Notes: generated by a model not told the origin, from the sequence alone. Counted from the stretch's first letter, positions 1 through 7,432 are shown. The stretch: DNA of 16,341 nt from Anaerolineae bacterium (GCA_028284565.1 JANQRM010000180.1:1-16341); one strand, 5' to 3'. Translations and numbers: made by a program.

Positions 1-942
1 GAGAACACTCAACACTACAAAACTGTCTGGGATTGGTTGGACTTGCTTATTGTGCCACTTGGCTTGTTTGCAGTTGCTACATTTTTCAACCAAGAGTTGG
101 GGAAGCGCGAAATTGTGCGAAATGAAAATGCGAAGCAACGTGATACGGCTCAGGAACAAGATCGTTTTAGAGAAAACGCATTACAAACTTATTTTGATAT
201 TATGACCCACCTCATTCTGGAGAAAAACCTACTCCAAAGCAGTAGACAAGATGAAGTAAAGGTAGGTGTACGGCAGGAAAATGTTGAAAATAAGTCAGAG
301 AGCAATAAGGAACAGAATCATGAGGAAACGAATGCCGATACCGAATATGCCTCTGTCAGGCTAATCGCACAAGTTCGCACTGTAAACACATTACGCCGAT
401 TGAGCCTAGAAGACACGTTGGATGTGAAGCGTGTAAAGCAAGTTTTTGACTTCTTGCACGACGCAGGCTTATATGAAGGGGAGATGGCAATTTTGCAACT
501 TGCCGCAATGGACCGTATTAATCTTAGAGGCTTTTATTTGATGCGAGCTAATCTCTCCGGAGCGCACTTGTGGGCGGCAAATCTTAGTAGGGCAAACCTA
601 GCGCATGCAAATCTCTCTGAGGTGCGTGTGTGGCAAGCTAACCTGTCTGGAGCAGACTTGCACGATGCTAATCTGTCTGGAGCGCACTTGAATGAAGTTG
701 ATCTCTCAGAAGCAGACTTGCGTGATGCTGATCTCTCCGGAGCGTACTTGGCACAAGCCAACCTCTCCGGAGCGCACTTGAGAGATACCAAATTTGATAC
801 GAAGACGATTCTGCCAGATGCTAAAAATGTTGGTAGTTATTATAAACCAGAATATGACAAATACTGGTCACCTAATACTGATATGTCCCGCTATACTGAC
901 CCTAAGCATCCTGATTACTGGCAACCAGATTGGGTAACATAG
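1..942 (+). CDS. Pentapeptide-repeat protein with N-terminal membrane helix (5' end outside window)
   Basis: The reading frame is open to base 1, so the true start lies upstream; a TTG at 37 is in frame but falls inside the conserved N-terminal segment. In order, the protein has a WDWLDLLIVPLGL-type hydrophobic helix (about residues 11-28 of the visible 313), a charged helix ending in a TYFDIMTHLILEKNLL segment, a polar E/N/K-rich linker (about 82-116), an RTVNTLRRL segment, and about 19 pentapeptide units of the A(N/D)LSG type (about 173-267). The tail is Tyr/Pro/Asp-rich. The pentapeptide family folds as a right-handed quadrilateral beta-helix. The helix plus 'LEKNLL' arrangement is familiar from pentapeptide proteins of cyanobacteria and Chloroflexota, whose function is unknown. 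I infer a membrane-tethered binding scaffold with no enzymatic residues. The stop is TAG at 940-942. Confidence 0.9.
   Translation, partial: ENTQHYKTVWDWLDLLIVPLGLFAVATFFNQELGKREIVRNENAKQRDTAQEQDRFRENALQTYFDIMTHLILEKNLLQSSRQDEVKVGVRQENVENKSESNKEQNHEETNADTEYASVRLIAQVRTVNTLRRLSLEDTLDVKRVKQVFDFLHDAGLYEGEMAILQLAAMDRINLRGFYLMRANLSGAHLWAANLSRANLAHANLSEVRVWQANLSGADLHDANLSGAHLNEVDLSEADLRDADLSGAYLAQANLSGAHLRDTKFDTKTILPDAKNVGSYYKPEYDKYWSPNTDMSRYTDPKHPDYWQPDWVT
517..801 (+). repeat. Tandem pentapeptide-coding repeats (30-base DNA period)
   Basis: Within the pentapeptide gene the DNA itself repeats. Blocks close to 'ctctccggagcgcacttg' recur every 30 or 60 bases (about 552, 642, 672, 702, 732 and 762), so pairs of pentapeptides are nearly identical. 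This points to recent expansion by slippage or recombination rather than an old diverged array. Confidence 0.8.
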
Positions 943-1011
943 CAAATGGAGTAGTGAATTCATCAACATTTGTGTGGATGACAAAGAGAAGGATTTATCA
1001 TCGACAATCCC

Positions 1012-1494
1012 CTAGGCTGAATCGGGTGTATTTTGTGCATCAAGGCGTTGTTTGAGGACGCGAGTGCTGTAGGCGGAGAGTGCGGAGAGAACGGTGAGGA
1101 TGTAGGCGAGTGGTTCGGCGCGGGAGAGTTGGTCGGGGAAGAGGAGCCATGCGCCCACGACGAGGACGGTGCAGAGGATGAAGTAGATATTGGAAACCGT
1201 ATAGGAATAAAGGGTGTTTTGGGCGGATTGTTGCTGGGCTTCCTCAAAGTTGGCATTGAAGAGGCGCATATCGAGGCGGAGTTGGGAGACGGTGGTTTCC
1301 CAGATGCCGGTGATGAATGACAGGACGATGAGCAGGCAGAAGATGAGGAAGATGACGAGCAATGAGGGGGTGAATTGCATATCGGTGAGGTCGGAAAGGA
1401 GGATGATGGCGACGAGTGCGGTGAAGCCGAGCAAGATGATATGGACGGCGACTTTAAATATGAGATTGAAGGTGGTGCGGGTGGTGTTGCCCAT
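1012..1494 (-). CDS. Small four-helix integral membrane protein, unknown function
   Basis: This is a 160-residue protein. I chose the ATG at 1494 because a GAGGGGG ribosome binding site sits five bases upstream; the frame extends upstream to 1581 but that part looks like untranslated leader. Hydrophobic segments lie at about residues 11-33, 44-66, 104-122 and 130-146. A charged amphipathic stretch between helices 2 and 3 (about 70-98) contains a Gln-rich run. The C-terminal tail is short and basic to polar. No enzymatic motif is visible and I do not recognise the family. It reads away from the pentapeptide gene's end (convergent, 69 bases apart). The + strand here is very G-rich, which agrees with the dominant composition of the window. 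Confidence 0.72.
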   Translation of the reverse strand: MGNTTRTTFNLIFKVAVHIILLGFTALVAIILLSDLTDMQFTPSLLVIFLIFCLLIVLSFITGIWETTVSQLRLDMRLFNANFEEAQQQSAQNTLYSYTVSNIYFILCTVLVVGAWLLFPDQLSRAEPLAYILTVLSALSAYSTRVLKQRLDAQNTPDSA

Positions 1495-1533
1495 ATGCCC
1501 CCTCGATTGCTGGTGAGATAGTTTCCTCTCTAC

Positions 1534-1539
1534 ATTATA
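1534..1539 (-). promoter_or_regulatory. Perfect TATAAT -10 element upstream of the small membrane protein
   Basis: Reading the minus strand, TATAAT lies about 40 bases before the ATG at 1494, which would give a leader of roughly 30 bases with the GAGGGGG site inside it. No good -35 is seen at 16-18 bases; only a T-rich run is present. Confidence 0.4.
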
Positions 1540-1587
1540 GAAATATGTGTCAGAAAAGAAAAAAGAGAATTGTCGATTCAAAGTCTG

Positions 1588-1959
1588 TCACAGAATATCT
1601 TGATTTTGTACGATACCTCCCCGACGAGCGATGATTTGAATGGTATCCCGTAAGGTTTTCACTTCGTAGAGTTTATATGATGGAAGTTCTAAGAGCTTTG
1701 TATCGCTGAACTTGTCGAAGTATTCAGATTTCCGAAGTATGTGAAGCATTTCGTCATCGGGTTTGATGACAAAATTTGCCCCATGCCATCGGATTGCTCC
1801 TGAGAAGTACGCGACAGACGAGAATTGAATATAGAAGGTGTCTTCTGGGTTGGTGTTGTGGCGTACTCGTAGGTTCAACGTTGAATGTCCGATGTTGTAG
1901 TTGCGAATCAGACAGTCGTAATGTTCTGGGTTTGGGATATCGAAGCTGTTGATCGTCAT
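1588..1959 (-). CDS. Hypothetical protein, 123 residues
   Basis: This is a soluble, mixed alpha/beta-looking protein that starts MTINSFDIPNPEHYDC and ends IVQNQDIL. There is no signal peptide, membrane segment or recognisable motif. The middle (about residues 40-75) is rich in beta-prone aromatic residues. The ATG at 1959 has no clear ribosome binding site. It lies between the small membrane protein and the oligopeptidase on the same strand, with a palindromic intergenic repeat just upstream. Codon content looks plausible and the antisense frames give nothing better, so I consider it a probable real gene of unknown role. Confidence 0.6.
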   Translation of the reverse strand: MTINSFDIPNPEHYDCLIRNYNIGHSTLNLRVRHNTNPEDTFYIQFSSVAYFSGAIRWHGANFVIKPDDEMLHILRKSEYFDKFSDTKLLELPSYKLYEVKTLRDTIQIIARRGGIVQNQDIL

Positions 1960-1975
1960 ATTTTGTATCTGAAAT

Positions 1976-1997
1976 GGGACGACACACAGGTCGTCCC
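1976..1997. repeat. Palindromic intergenic repeat (8-bp stem)
   Basis: The arms gggacgac (1976-1983) and gtcgtccc (1990-1997) form a perfect 8-bp stem with a six-base loop, followed by 'ctaca'. It resembles a class of short dispersed palindromes of the type 'tagggg-cgac...gtcg-cccc' that I have met between genes in several bacterial phyla; that resemblance is from memory. It could also act as a weak terminator behind the oligopeptidase gene on the minus strand, but it has no T-run. Confidence 0.6.
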
Positions 1998-2024
1998 CTA
2001 CAGGTATCGATAGGTTGAATTTGG

Positions 2025-3833
2025 TTATTGAATCAGCGATTCGAGGCGATCCACGAGTTGTTCTAGGACTCCAAAGGTTTCTTCGACGGCGGCTGGGGTG
2101 GACATATCGACTCCGGCTTGGTTGAGGACGTTGATGGGATAATCGGAACCGCCTGCGCTGAGGAAGTTGATGTAACGCTCGACTGCGCCTTTTTCTCCGT
2201 CAAGGATGGTATTGCCGAGTGCGTGGGCGGCGGAAATGCCGGTCGCATATTGGAAGGTGTAATACGGCACATAGAGATGCCCGAATTGCGCCCATGTGAT
2301 GCCCGTGCGTTCGGGATCATCGGTCATGGTGTCGCCATAACCTTCGGCGAAAAGGCTGGACATCAACTCATTGAGTGCATCAGGTGTCAGAGGTTTGCCC
2401 TCTTCGATAGTGGAATGGACTTCGTATTCAAAGCGGGCGAGTGTGGGCATGATGAAGAAGTAGCGGTGGATGTTGTCCATTGCCTCTTGGATGAGTCCCA
2501 GTTGGAAATCACGGTTGTCATGTTTATCGAAGAGGTGCGCGCGGGTAAGCACTTGGTTGAAATTAGAGGCAACTTCGGCGGCGAACATCGAATAGCCAGA
2601 ATAGACTTCTGGCTGGTGTTTGCGGGAGTGCCATGAGTGCATGGAATGTCCGAGTTCGTGGGCGAGAGTACTCATCGCGCCAAGCGTGCCATCGAAGCTC
2701 ATCATAATGAAAGGATAGGTATCGTATGTCCCGAAAGAAAATGCCCCACCTCGTTTGCCTTCGTTAGGATAACGGTCTACCCAACGTTCTTCGAGTGAAC
2801 CACGTTGCATGACTTGGACATATTCTTTGCCCAGCGGTTGCATCCCCTGCACAATCATCTCGACAGCATCTTCAAAACTGAGGAGTGGTGGATTATCGGT
2901 GAGTGGCGCCCAGATGTCGTAAGGATGAATGGTATCGTAGGCGAGTGCGCGCCGACGGACATCCCAATAGCGATGCCATGTGGGGATATATTTTTTGTAG
3001 GTGTCGATGAGATTGTGGAAGACTTCGGTGGGAATGTTAGAAGGTGCAAGTTGGGCTTCGAGGACGCTGGCGTATCCACGGACTCTGGCATTGAAGACGT
3101 TGTGCTTGACAGAGGCGATGTAGGCGTTGGCGAGTGTGTTTTTGAAAGCGAGGTGTTGGTCAGCATACCCCTCCCAAGCGGTACGGCGAGCCTCACGGTC
3201 TGGATGAGCCTTGAGGGCTTCGATGGTGCTTTGTGTGAGGGGGTGATTATCCCCATTGGAATCCACTGCATCGGGGAATTGCATATCGGCGTTGGTGAGT
3301 TCGCTAGCTGTCCCGCGGAATGTGCCGAAGGGCTCCTGTAACATGCCAAGCACTTGTTCAACTTCTTCTGAACGGACATGGACTTTTTGACGGAGTAAAT
3401 CGAAGATGGCATGTTCATAGAGCTTCATGCCTTCATGTGCGTTGACCCACTCGCGGAGTTGAGTTTCGTCGATGCTGAGTATTTCGGGTGAGGCGAAGGC
3501 GGTGGCTTGCGCGTATTTACCGAAGAGACCTTGTGATTGTCCGACTAAGCCTTTGATTTTGGTATTGAGGGAGTCGCATTGGGATTCCATCATGGCATAG
3601 AAGTAGAGTTTCATCACGCGTCGCCGGATGGCACTGCTGGTCTCGAACCAGTCCACGAGTGTATTGGGACTGTCGCCGAGTATGCCTTTGAATTGTTCGA
3701 GTTTGGGGATGGAGTCCATGGTGGCAGTATATTCGGCTTGCCATTCGGCATGGTCGGCAAAGACGCTTTCAGCATTCCATTTGTCTTGTTGTGGGACTTC
3801 TTGGCGAGCGGGTACTTCGGTCATTACAGGCAT
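2025..3833 (-). CDS. pepF: M3B family zinc oligoendopeptidase (PepF-like)
   Basis: This is a 602-residue protein, the usual length for PepF/M3B oligoendopeptidases, which cleave short peptides in the cytoplasm. The zinc signature HELGHSMHS is at residues 392-400: H392 and H396 are ligands and E393 is the catalytic base. The third ligand is in FAAEVAS, with E420. The substrate-gripping region near the end is also typical, with a HLYVPYYTFQYATG segment around 519-532. The N-terminal helical domain (about 20-200) carries the usual 'TSSAIRRRVMKLYFYAMM'-like stretch. All key residues are present and there is no signal peptide. The start at 3833 (MPVMTEVPAR) has only a weak ribosome binding site, and the ATG three codons later is an alternative. 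It is divergent from the CpaF-like gene across a hairpin-rich spacer. Confidence 0.95.
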   Translation of the reverse strand: MPVMTEVPARQEVPQQDKWNAESVFADHAEWQAEYTATMDSIPKLEQFKGILGDSPNTLVDWFETSSAIRRRVMKLYFYAMMESQCDSLNTKIKGLVGQSQGLFGKYAQATAFASPEILSIDETQLREWVNAHEGMKLYEHAIFDLLRQKVHVRSEEVEQVLGMLQEPFGTFRGTASELTNADMQFPDAVDSNGDNHPLTQSTIEALKAHPDREARRTAWEGYADQHLAFKNTLANAYIASVKHNVFNARVRGYASVLEAQLAPSNIPTEVFHNLIDTYKKYIPTWHRYWDVRRRALAYDTIHPYDIWAPLTDNPPLLSFEDAVEMIVQGMQPLGKEYVQVMQRGSLEERWVDRYPNEGKRGGAFSFGTYDTYPFIMMSFDGTLGAMSTLAHELGHSMHSWHSRKHQPEVYSGYSMFAAEVASNFNQVLTRAHLFDKHDNRDFQLGLIQEAMDNIHRYFFIMPTLARFEYEVHSTIEEGKPLTPDALNELMSSLFAEGYGDTMTDDPERTGITWAQFGHLYVPYYTFQYATGISAAHALGNTILDGEKGAVERYINFLSAGGSDYPINVLNQAGVDMSTPAAVEETFGVLEQLVDRLESLIQ

Positions 3834-3862
3834 GGGTTTCGCTTTCGTTTGGTAGATATTCA

Positions 3863-3885
3863 GTAGTCAGCGTTCAGCCATCAGA
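3863..3885 (+). repeat. Direct repeat, copy 1 (agtcagcgttcag type)
   Basis: It matches 20 of 23 bases with the copy at 4088-4110, sharing the core 'agtcagcgttcag'. It is a short non-coding element, probably a genome-wide dispersed repeat. Confidence 0.65.
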
Positions 3886-4087
3886 TTTTGGCAGGTCGTT
3901 TACATCAACTCCCGATTACCTTGTCCGCCAGACGGTCAAACCATCTGGCTAGCTGAACTTGGAAGTCCCTTAAAAGGGACTCTTCAACCCTGATGATAAC
4001 TCGAATGAAACTCAACTACTATAACGTAGAGGTCGGGATGTCGGGAGGGTTGGGCTTGGGCAATGTGACTAATTTGGGGAGAATTTA

Positions 4088-4110
4088 GCAGTCAGCGTTC
4101 AGACATTAGG
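4088..4110 (+). repeat. Direct repeat, copy 2 (agtcagcgttcag type)
   Basis: This is the second copy of the 23-base repeat, 225 bases downstream of the first, on the same strand and with three mismatches. Confidence 0.65.
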
Positions 4111-4334
4111 AGATTCATTCGTAATTTACCTCTAAAGGTTCAAAGCCTTCAGCTAGCTGTTTTTACGCCTCATCAATGAGGCTATCCAGTCTTGGACTGG
4201 TTGAGAACTTTAGATTTTCATCGATTCCGTATGTTTCAACCCTTAAATTAGGGTTTTTCCTGTGGATAGGTGATTTTCTGATGGATTGAATATCGGTTAT
4301 CATGTGTCTGTCATGGTTGATGAAGGGATGTGGA

Positions 4335-5879
4335 ATGAGTTTGTTTAATCGGATTGCGGGCAAAGGTGGTGGCGGTAGGCGCAGGTTGTTGCGGATGTTG
4401 CTGGAGCGTATGCATGCGGATGGGCGATTGCAACGCGAGGTCGAGGCGATTGTCCAAGATGAGGGCAATGACTTCAATTTGACGGCTGGGGCACGTGAAG
4501 AATTTGAGGCGAAGCCGGTAGGTTTTCTGATGAGGCAGGAACGACTACAAGTTAAGTCTGAGTCGGCTCATCGTTCCAAATCGGCATCGAACCAACCCAG
4601 CGCGACACTTGGGGAGGAGGCTTCTGAGTTGGTTCAAGAATTGCGTCAGGCGTTGACCGAGCGAATGGAAGCGGATGATGACATCCAGCCGTTGATCGCG
4701 GAGAACAATTATCGAGCTTTGCGGCAACCTGTCCAATCATTGTTCCATAGCCTCTTAGTTGAGCGCAATATCGTGATTGACCGACCAGAACGTCAGCGAC
4801 TATTTGACCACGTGGTAGGGTACGTTATCGGATTTGGTCCATTGGAAACCTTGCTGGCTGATGAGCATATTACTGAGATTCGGGTGTTGGGTTGGGATCG
4901 TATTTGGATAGTCCATAATGGGATGTTGAAACGAGCCAACATCCGGTTTGATGATGCCCAGCATGTGTTGCAAATCATTGACCGAATCATGGTGTCTAAT
5001 GGTAGGACGCTTGATGTTGCGAATCCGATTATGCATTTTAGAGTACCGGATGGGAGTCATATCTCTGCTGCGATTCCACCTGCGTCCGCTGTTGGAGCTG
5101 TGTTGACCATTAAGAAGTACACAGCTAGTTACTTGAACGTACAGGATTTGATTCAGTTTGGGACGATTTCACCCAAGGCGATGGATTTTTTGCGCGCCTG
5201 TGTTATTTCTCAAGCGAATATCTTGATTACGGGTGAACAGTTATCAGGGATGACGACCTTGCTATTTTTGCTGAGCGACTTCATTCCTCATGATGAATTC
5301 ATCATTGCGGTGGATGACCATTTCGATATGGGTGGATTGAAACAAGAACAGATCGTTCATCTTCAGACGCGGTCTACGGCAACCTATGGGCTGGGCGAAA
5401 GTAATAAATCACAAGTGGTTCAGGAGGCGATATATATGAATCCTGAACGTCTCGTGATTGGGGATATGGATGATGAGTCGTTTGGAGTCTTGCTTCATTC
5501 TGTTGTTCCGTGGATGGCTACAAGGCAGGCGCATAGTGTGGCGGATGCCCTGTCTAAGCTAGAAACGGTGACGCAGTTGAGCCGGGGTGATGACCCAACG
5601 ATTCCCATGCGGATTGGGGGGCGAGTGGATGTGGTGGTGCATATGGAACGCTTGCTTTCGGGAGCGCGTCGGGTGGGACGAATCAGTGAGGTGCAATATC
5701 AGGATGGTCAAGTGGTCGCAAATGATATTTTTGCGATGGATGTGATTAATCAACGGCTGGAATCTATTTTGCGGTTTGTTAATCGTCCGACAGAAGCCCT
5801 GCTAGAGCAGTTCAAGATTTATGGCAGAATGTCTGAAGTGGCGATTAATGAGCTGTTTGATGATAATCCGGCGGAGTGA
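4335..5879 (+). CDS. CpaF/TadA-like type II/IV secretion ATPase with degenerate Walker A (probable pseudo-ATPase)
   Basis: This is a 514-residue protein. I chose the ATG at 4335 because AAGGG sits eight bases upstream; the in-frame ATG at 4302 lacks a ribosome binding site. A variable helical N-terminus (about 1-150) is followed by the CpaF core: GFGPLETLLAD (about 166-176), the NGRTLDVANP and RVPDGSHISAAIPP region (about 222-251), and the LTIKKYT and DLIQFGTISPKA region. At the nucleotide site, where the family has GGTGSGKTT, this protein has GEQLSGMTT (300-308), with Met306 in place of the catalytic lysine. The Walker B region reads LVIGDMDDES instead of IIVGEVRGGE, so Asp377 replaces the catalytic glutamate. 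The GHDGS segment is missing and the TIHANS histidine appears as glutamine (TRQAHS). The C-terminus keeps the family-like VDVVVHMERL...RRVGRISEV. CpaF proteins normally power Flp/Tad pilus assembly, but no tadB/tadC genes are adjacent. I infer a folded but non-hydrolysing paralogue. Confidence 0.9.
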   Translation: MSLFNRIAGKGGGGRRRLLRMLLERMHADGRLQREVEAIVQDEGNDFNLTAGAREEFEAKPVGFLMRQERLQVKSESAHRSKSASNQPSATLGEEASELVQELRQALTERMEADDDIQPLIAENNYRALRQPVQSLFHSLLVERNIVIDRPERQRLFDHVVGYVIGFGPLETLLADEHITEIRVLGWDRIWIVHNGMLKRANIRFDDAQHVLQIIDRIMVSNGRTLDVANPIMHFRVPDGSHISAAIPPASAVGAVLTIKKYTASYLNVQDLIQFGTISPKAMDFLRACVISQANILITGEQLSGMTTLLFLLSDFIPHDEFIIAVDDHFDMGGLKQEQIVHLQTRSTATYGLGESNKSQVVQEAIYMNPERLVIGDMDDESFGVLLHSVVPWMATRQAHSVADALSKLETVTQLSRGDDPTIPMRIGGRVDVVVHMERLLSGARRVGRISEVQYQDGQVVANDIFAMDVINQRLESILRFVNRPTEALLEQFKIYGRMSEVAINELFDDNPAE

Positions 5880-5890
5880 TTTTATAACGC

Positions 5891-5918
5891 AAAAAACGCA
5901 TCTGTGAGATGCGCTTTC
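5891..5918 (+). terminator. Hairpin terminator after the CpaF-like gene
   Basis: A run of A residues precedes a perfect 7-bp stem, cgcatct (5897-5903) and agatgcg (5907-5913), with loop gtg, followed by 'ctttc'. It lies 17 bases after the stop codon. The A-run before and T-run after would allow weak termination in both directions. Confidence 0.65.
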
Positions 5919-6739
5919 GCATAAGACCCTGTAACCCTGTATGAGAGTTTTGTTACCCCATTTGACTGCGCTGTGGTGTTGCTAGTTGGCAGTCGTTTAA
6001 CTTCACGCTTTTATCCTATCATGAATCGTCGAAAAAAGTTCTGAAAAAGTTCCGAAAAATATGTAACGGAGCGGTTTGTTGTTTGTTTGAATTTACAAAC
6101 GGGAAGTTTGAACCGCCAAGACGCAAAGGGGCGATGACAAATTTCAGAATACTAGCTTGTCAGCTTTGGGTAACGTGTTTAACTTGCCCTGTTGACTTGT
6201 ACAAAATTATGTGGGGAAAAGTATAGAAAAGGTCAATCTGATATCTAATTTCTGAAGTCTGAACTCTAACAAGTAAAAGGCGCATCTGCTGTGAGATACG
6301 CCCTAATGATTTCGTTTCCGTTTGTGATGCTGTGTAGTTCGTTTAAGAAAAAAGGTGAGTTCCGATTGTGACTGTGTTTAGATTCAAAGGTTAGTTGGGA
6401 AAATCGGTCAGCGTGGGTGTGCCTCCCGATGTTGCGGGGGGATACTAGCGTTATTAAGGTTGAAATTATGAATGAATAAAAGATTGTTTCCCATGACAAC
6501 ACCTCTTCACTGGTAAGGTTAAATTGATTATAACTCAAGAATTGCTGTGAGAATCCGAAAATTTTATGAATTTTCTTAATTCTTCTCGAAAAGTAATGCG
6601 TTCTGAGTCATGAGTGATGAGAAACATAAGACGAGCAAATCGTTTTCCCATAACAGGAGATTGTTGATTTCTCTACCGAATAGACGATCATTGGTGTAGG
6701 CTTGCGACTTATGAATTGGTGAACCATAGGATGTAATTG
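5919..6739. other. Gene-free stretch of about 820 bases
   Basis: I see no convincing gene. A 90-codon minus-strand frame at 6266-6538 has no ribosome binding site, spans a terminator-like hairpin and shows no domain. The stretch holds a second hairpin at 6279-6302, a cctcccg/cgggggg imperfect stem around 6421, and a 'gccaagacgcaaagg' element at 6115 of a type that recurs between genes. It may contain the promoter of the ATP10-like gene, but I could not place one. Confidence 0.5.
6279..6302. terminator. Terminator-like hairpin resembling the one at 5897
   Basis: The arms ggcgcatct (6279-6287) and agatacgcc (6294-6302) pair over 9 bases with one mismatch around the loop gctgtg, preceded by A-rich sequence. 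The core 'cgcatctg..gtgagat' matches the terminator after the CpaF-like gene, so the two hairpins look related. No gene end lies next to it. Confidence 0.4.
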
Positions 6740-7339
6740 ATGAATCGACGAAGGTTGATTGGGTTGGTGATGTTTGTGTTGATTGGGAGTGTGGTTGGAT
6801 TGCTTGTGGTGATACAACTTGCGCCTTCATCGACCGAGGTGAGGGTGGCGGAGTGTGTGGCGGATGAGTTAGATGAATGTGTGGTGTTTCCACAGGTGAC
6901 GGGAGAGAATTTGAATGGGGAGTCGGTGACCTTGCCGGATGATTTTTTGGCAGAGCGTAACTTGATTATTATGCCCTTCAACCGTGACCAGCAAGTGGGT
7001 GCGGAGGCGTGGTTGCCACTGGGTCAGGCATTGGCAGATGAATATGAGGATTTGCAATTTTATAGTATTGCGGCGTTGCCGGACTTGTCGCCTGCGATTC
7101 GGTTACTTGTGAGTGGTGGGATGAATCTCGCCATTACTGATGAGGCGGTGCGGGAGGTGGCGATTCTCTTGTATCTGGAAGAGCAGGAACGATTCGTTGA
7201 GGCACTCGGTATTGCGGATATGGAGATGATGCAGGTGTTGCTGGTGCGTGGGGATGGGACGGTGGTATGGACGATGGCGGGGGCATTTAGTGAGGCGATG
7301 GTAGAGGATGTGCGAGAGAAAGTAATGCGTAACGAGTAA
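6740..7339 (+). CDS. Membrane-anchored ATP10-like / thioredoxin-fold protein lacking a redox CxxC
   Basis: This is a 199-residue protein. I chose the ATG at 6740 over the TTG one codon earlier; AGGA lies about eight bases upstream. It has an N-terminal transmembrane or uncleaved signal helix (about residues 6-28) with basic residues before it, so the rest should face the outside. The body follows the pattern of ATP10-like/AhpC-TSA-like thioredoxin folds: GENLNGESVTLPDDF, NLIIMPFNRDQQ (about 73-84), WLPLGQAL, LQFYSIAALPDLS, GGMNLAI, VLLVRGDGTVVWTMAGAFSE (about 166-185). There is no CxxC or peroxidatic cysteine in the first strand-helix. The only cysteines are near the membrane anchor (about 39 and 47). 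I infer a binding or assembly role rather than a thiol redox enzyme. Its coding strand is extremely G-rich, like the native genes here. Confidence 0.7.
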   Translation: MNRRRLIGLVMFVLIGSVVGLLVVIQLAPSSTEVRVAECVADELDECVVFPQVTGENLNGESVTLPDDFLAERNLIIMPFNRDQQVGAEAWLPLGQALADEYEDLQFYSIAALPDLSPAIRLLVSGGMNLAITDEAVREVAILLYLEEQERFVEALGIADMEMMQVLLVRGDGTVVWTMAGAFSEAMVEDVREKVMRNE

Positions 7340-7418
7340 AAAGCAAGGATGTGAAAAGTTGGTTTTTGGATGGATTGCCAAGACGTAAGGAAACGCATGA
7401 ATTCACAGGTTGGTTAAC

Positions 7419-7425
7419 AGGAGGG
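7419..7425 (+). promoter_or_regulatory. Strong ribosome binding site AGGAGGG
   Basis: AGGAGGG ends seven bases before the ATG at 7433 and fixes the start of the GNAT acetyltransferase. Confidence 0.8.
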
Positions 7426-7432
7426 AGTTATT

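Larger units (their letters stand above)
3834..4334. other. Divergent intergenic region rich in hairpins
   Basis: This is about 500 bases between two divergent genes with no plausible coding frame. It contains five short-loop inverted repeats. They are 3927-3949 (10 bp, one mismatch, loop caa), 3964-3981 (agtccctt/aagggact, loop aa), 4167-4182 (gcctcat/atgaggc, loop ca), 4186-4200 (ccagtc/gactgg, loop ttg) and 4238-4255 (aaccct/agggtt, followed by TTT). Two of them are preceded at a similar distance by gctagctg (3948 and 4152). A 23-base direct repeat occurs at 3863 and 4088. Promoters for both neighbours should be here, but I cannot place convincing -35/-10 pairs. Confidence 0.6.

Noticed and set aside
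534..791. 85-codon minus-strand open frame rich in Ser/Ala/Arg
   Set aside because: It is antisense to the pentapeptide repeats; its own repetitiveness simply mirrors them.
2118..3341. Long plus-strand frames (172 and 178 codons) opposite the oligopeptidase
   Set aside because: They are shadows of the well-supported M3B gene, whose zinc motif and full family length leave no doubt about the coding strand.
3927..4255. CRISPR-like array suggested by short-loop palindromes next to 'tttcaaccc'-type words
   Set aside because: The stems have different sequences, spacing is irregular, there is no repeated unit of 25-40 bases with uniform spacers, and no cas gene is present.
6266..6538. Possible 90-residue minus-strand protein in the large gap
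   Set aside because: No ribosome binding site, no domain, an irregular composition, and it overlaps a terminator-like hairpin at 6279-6302.
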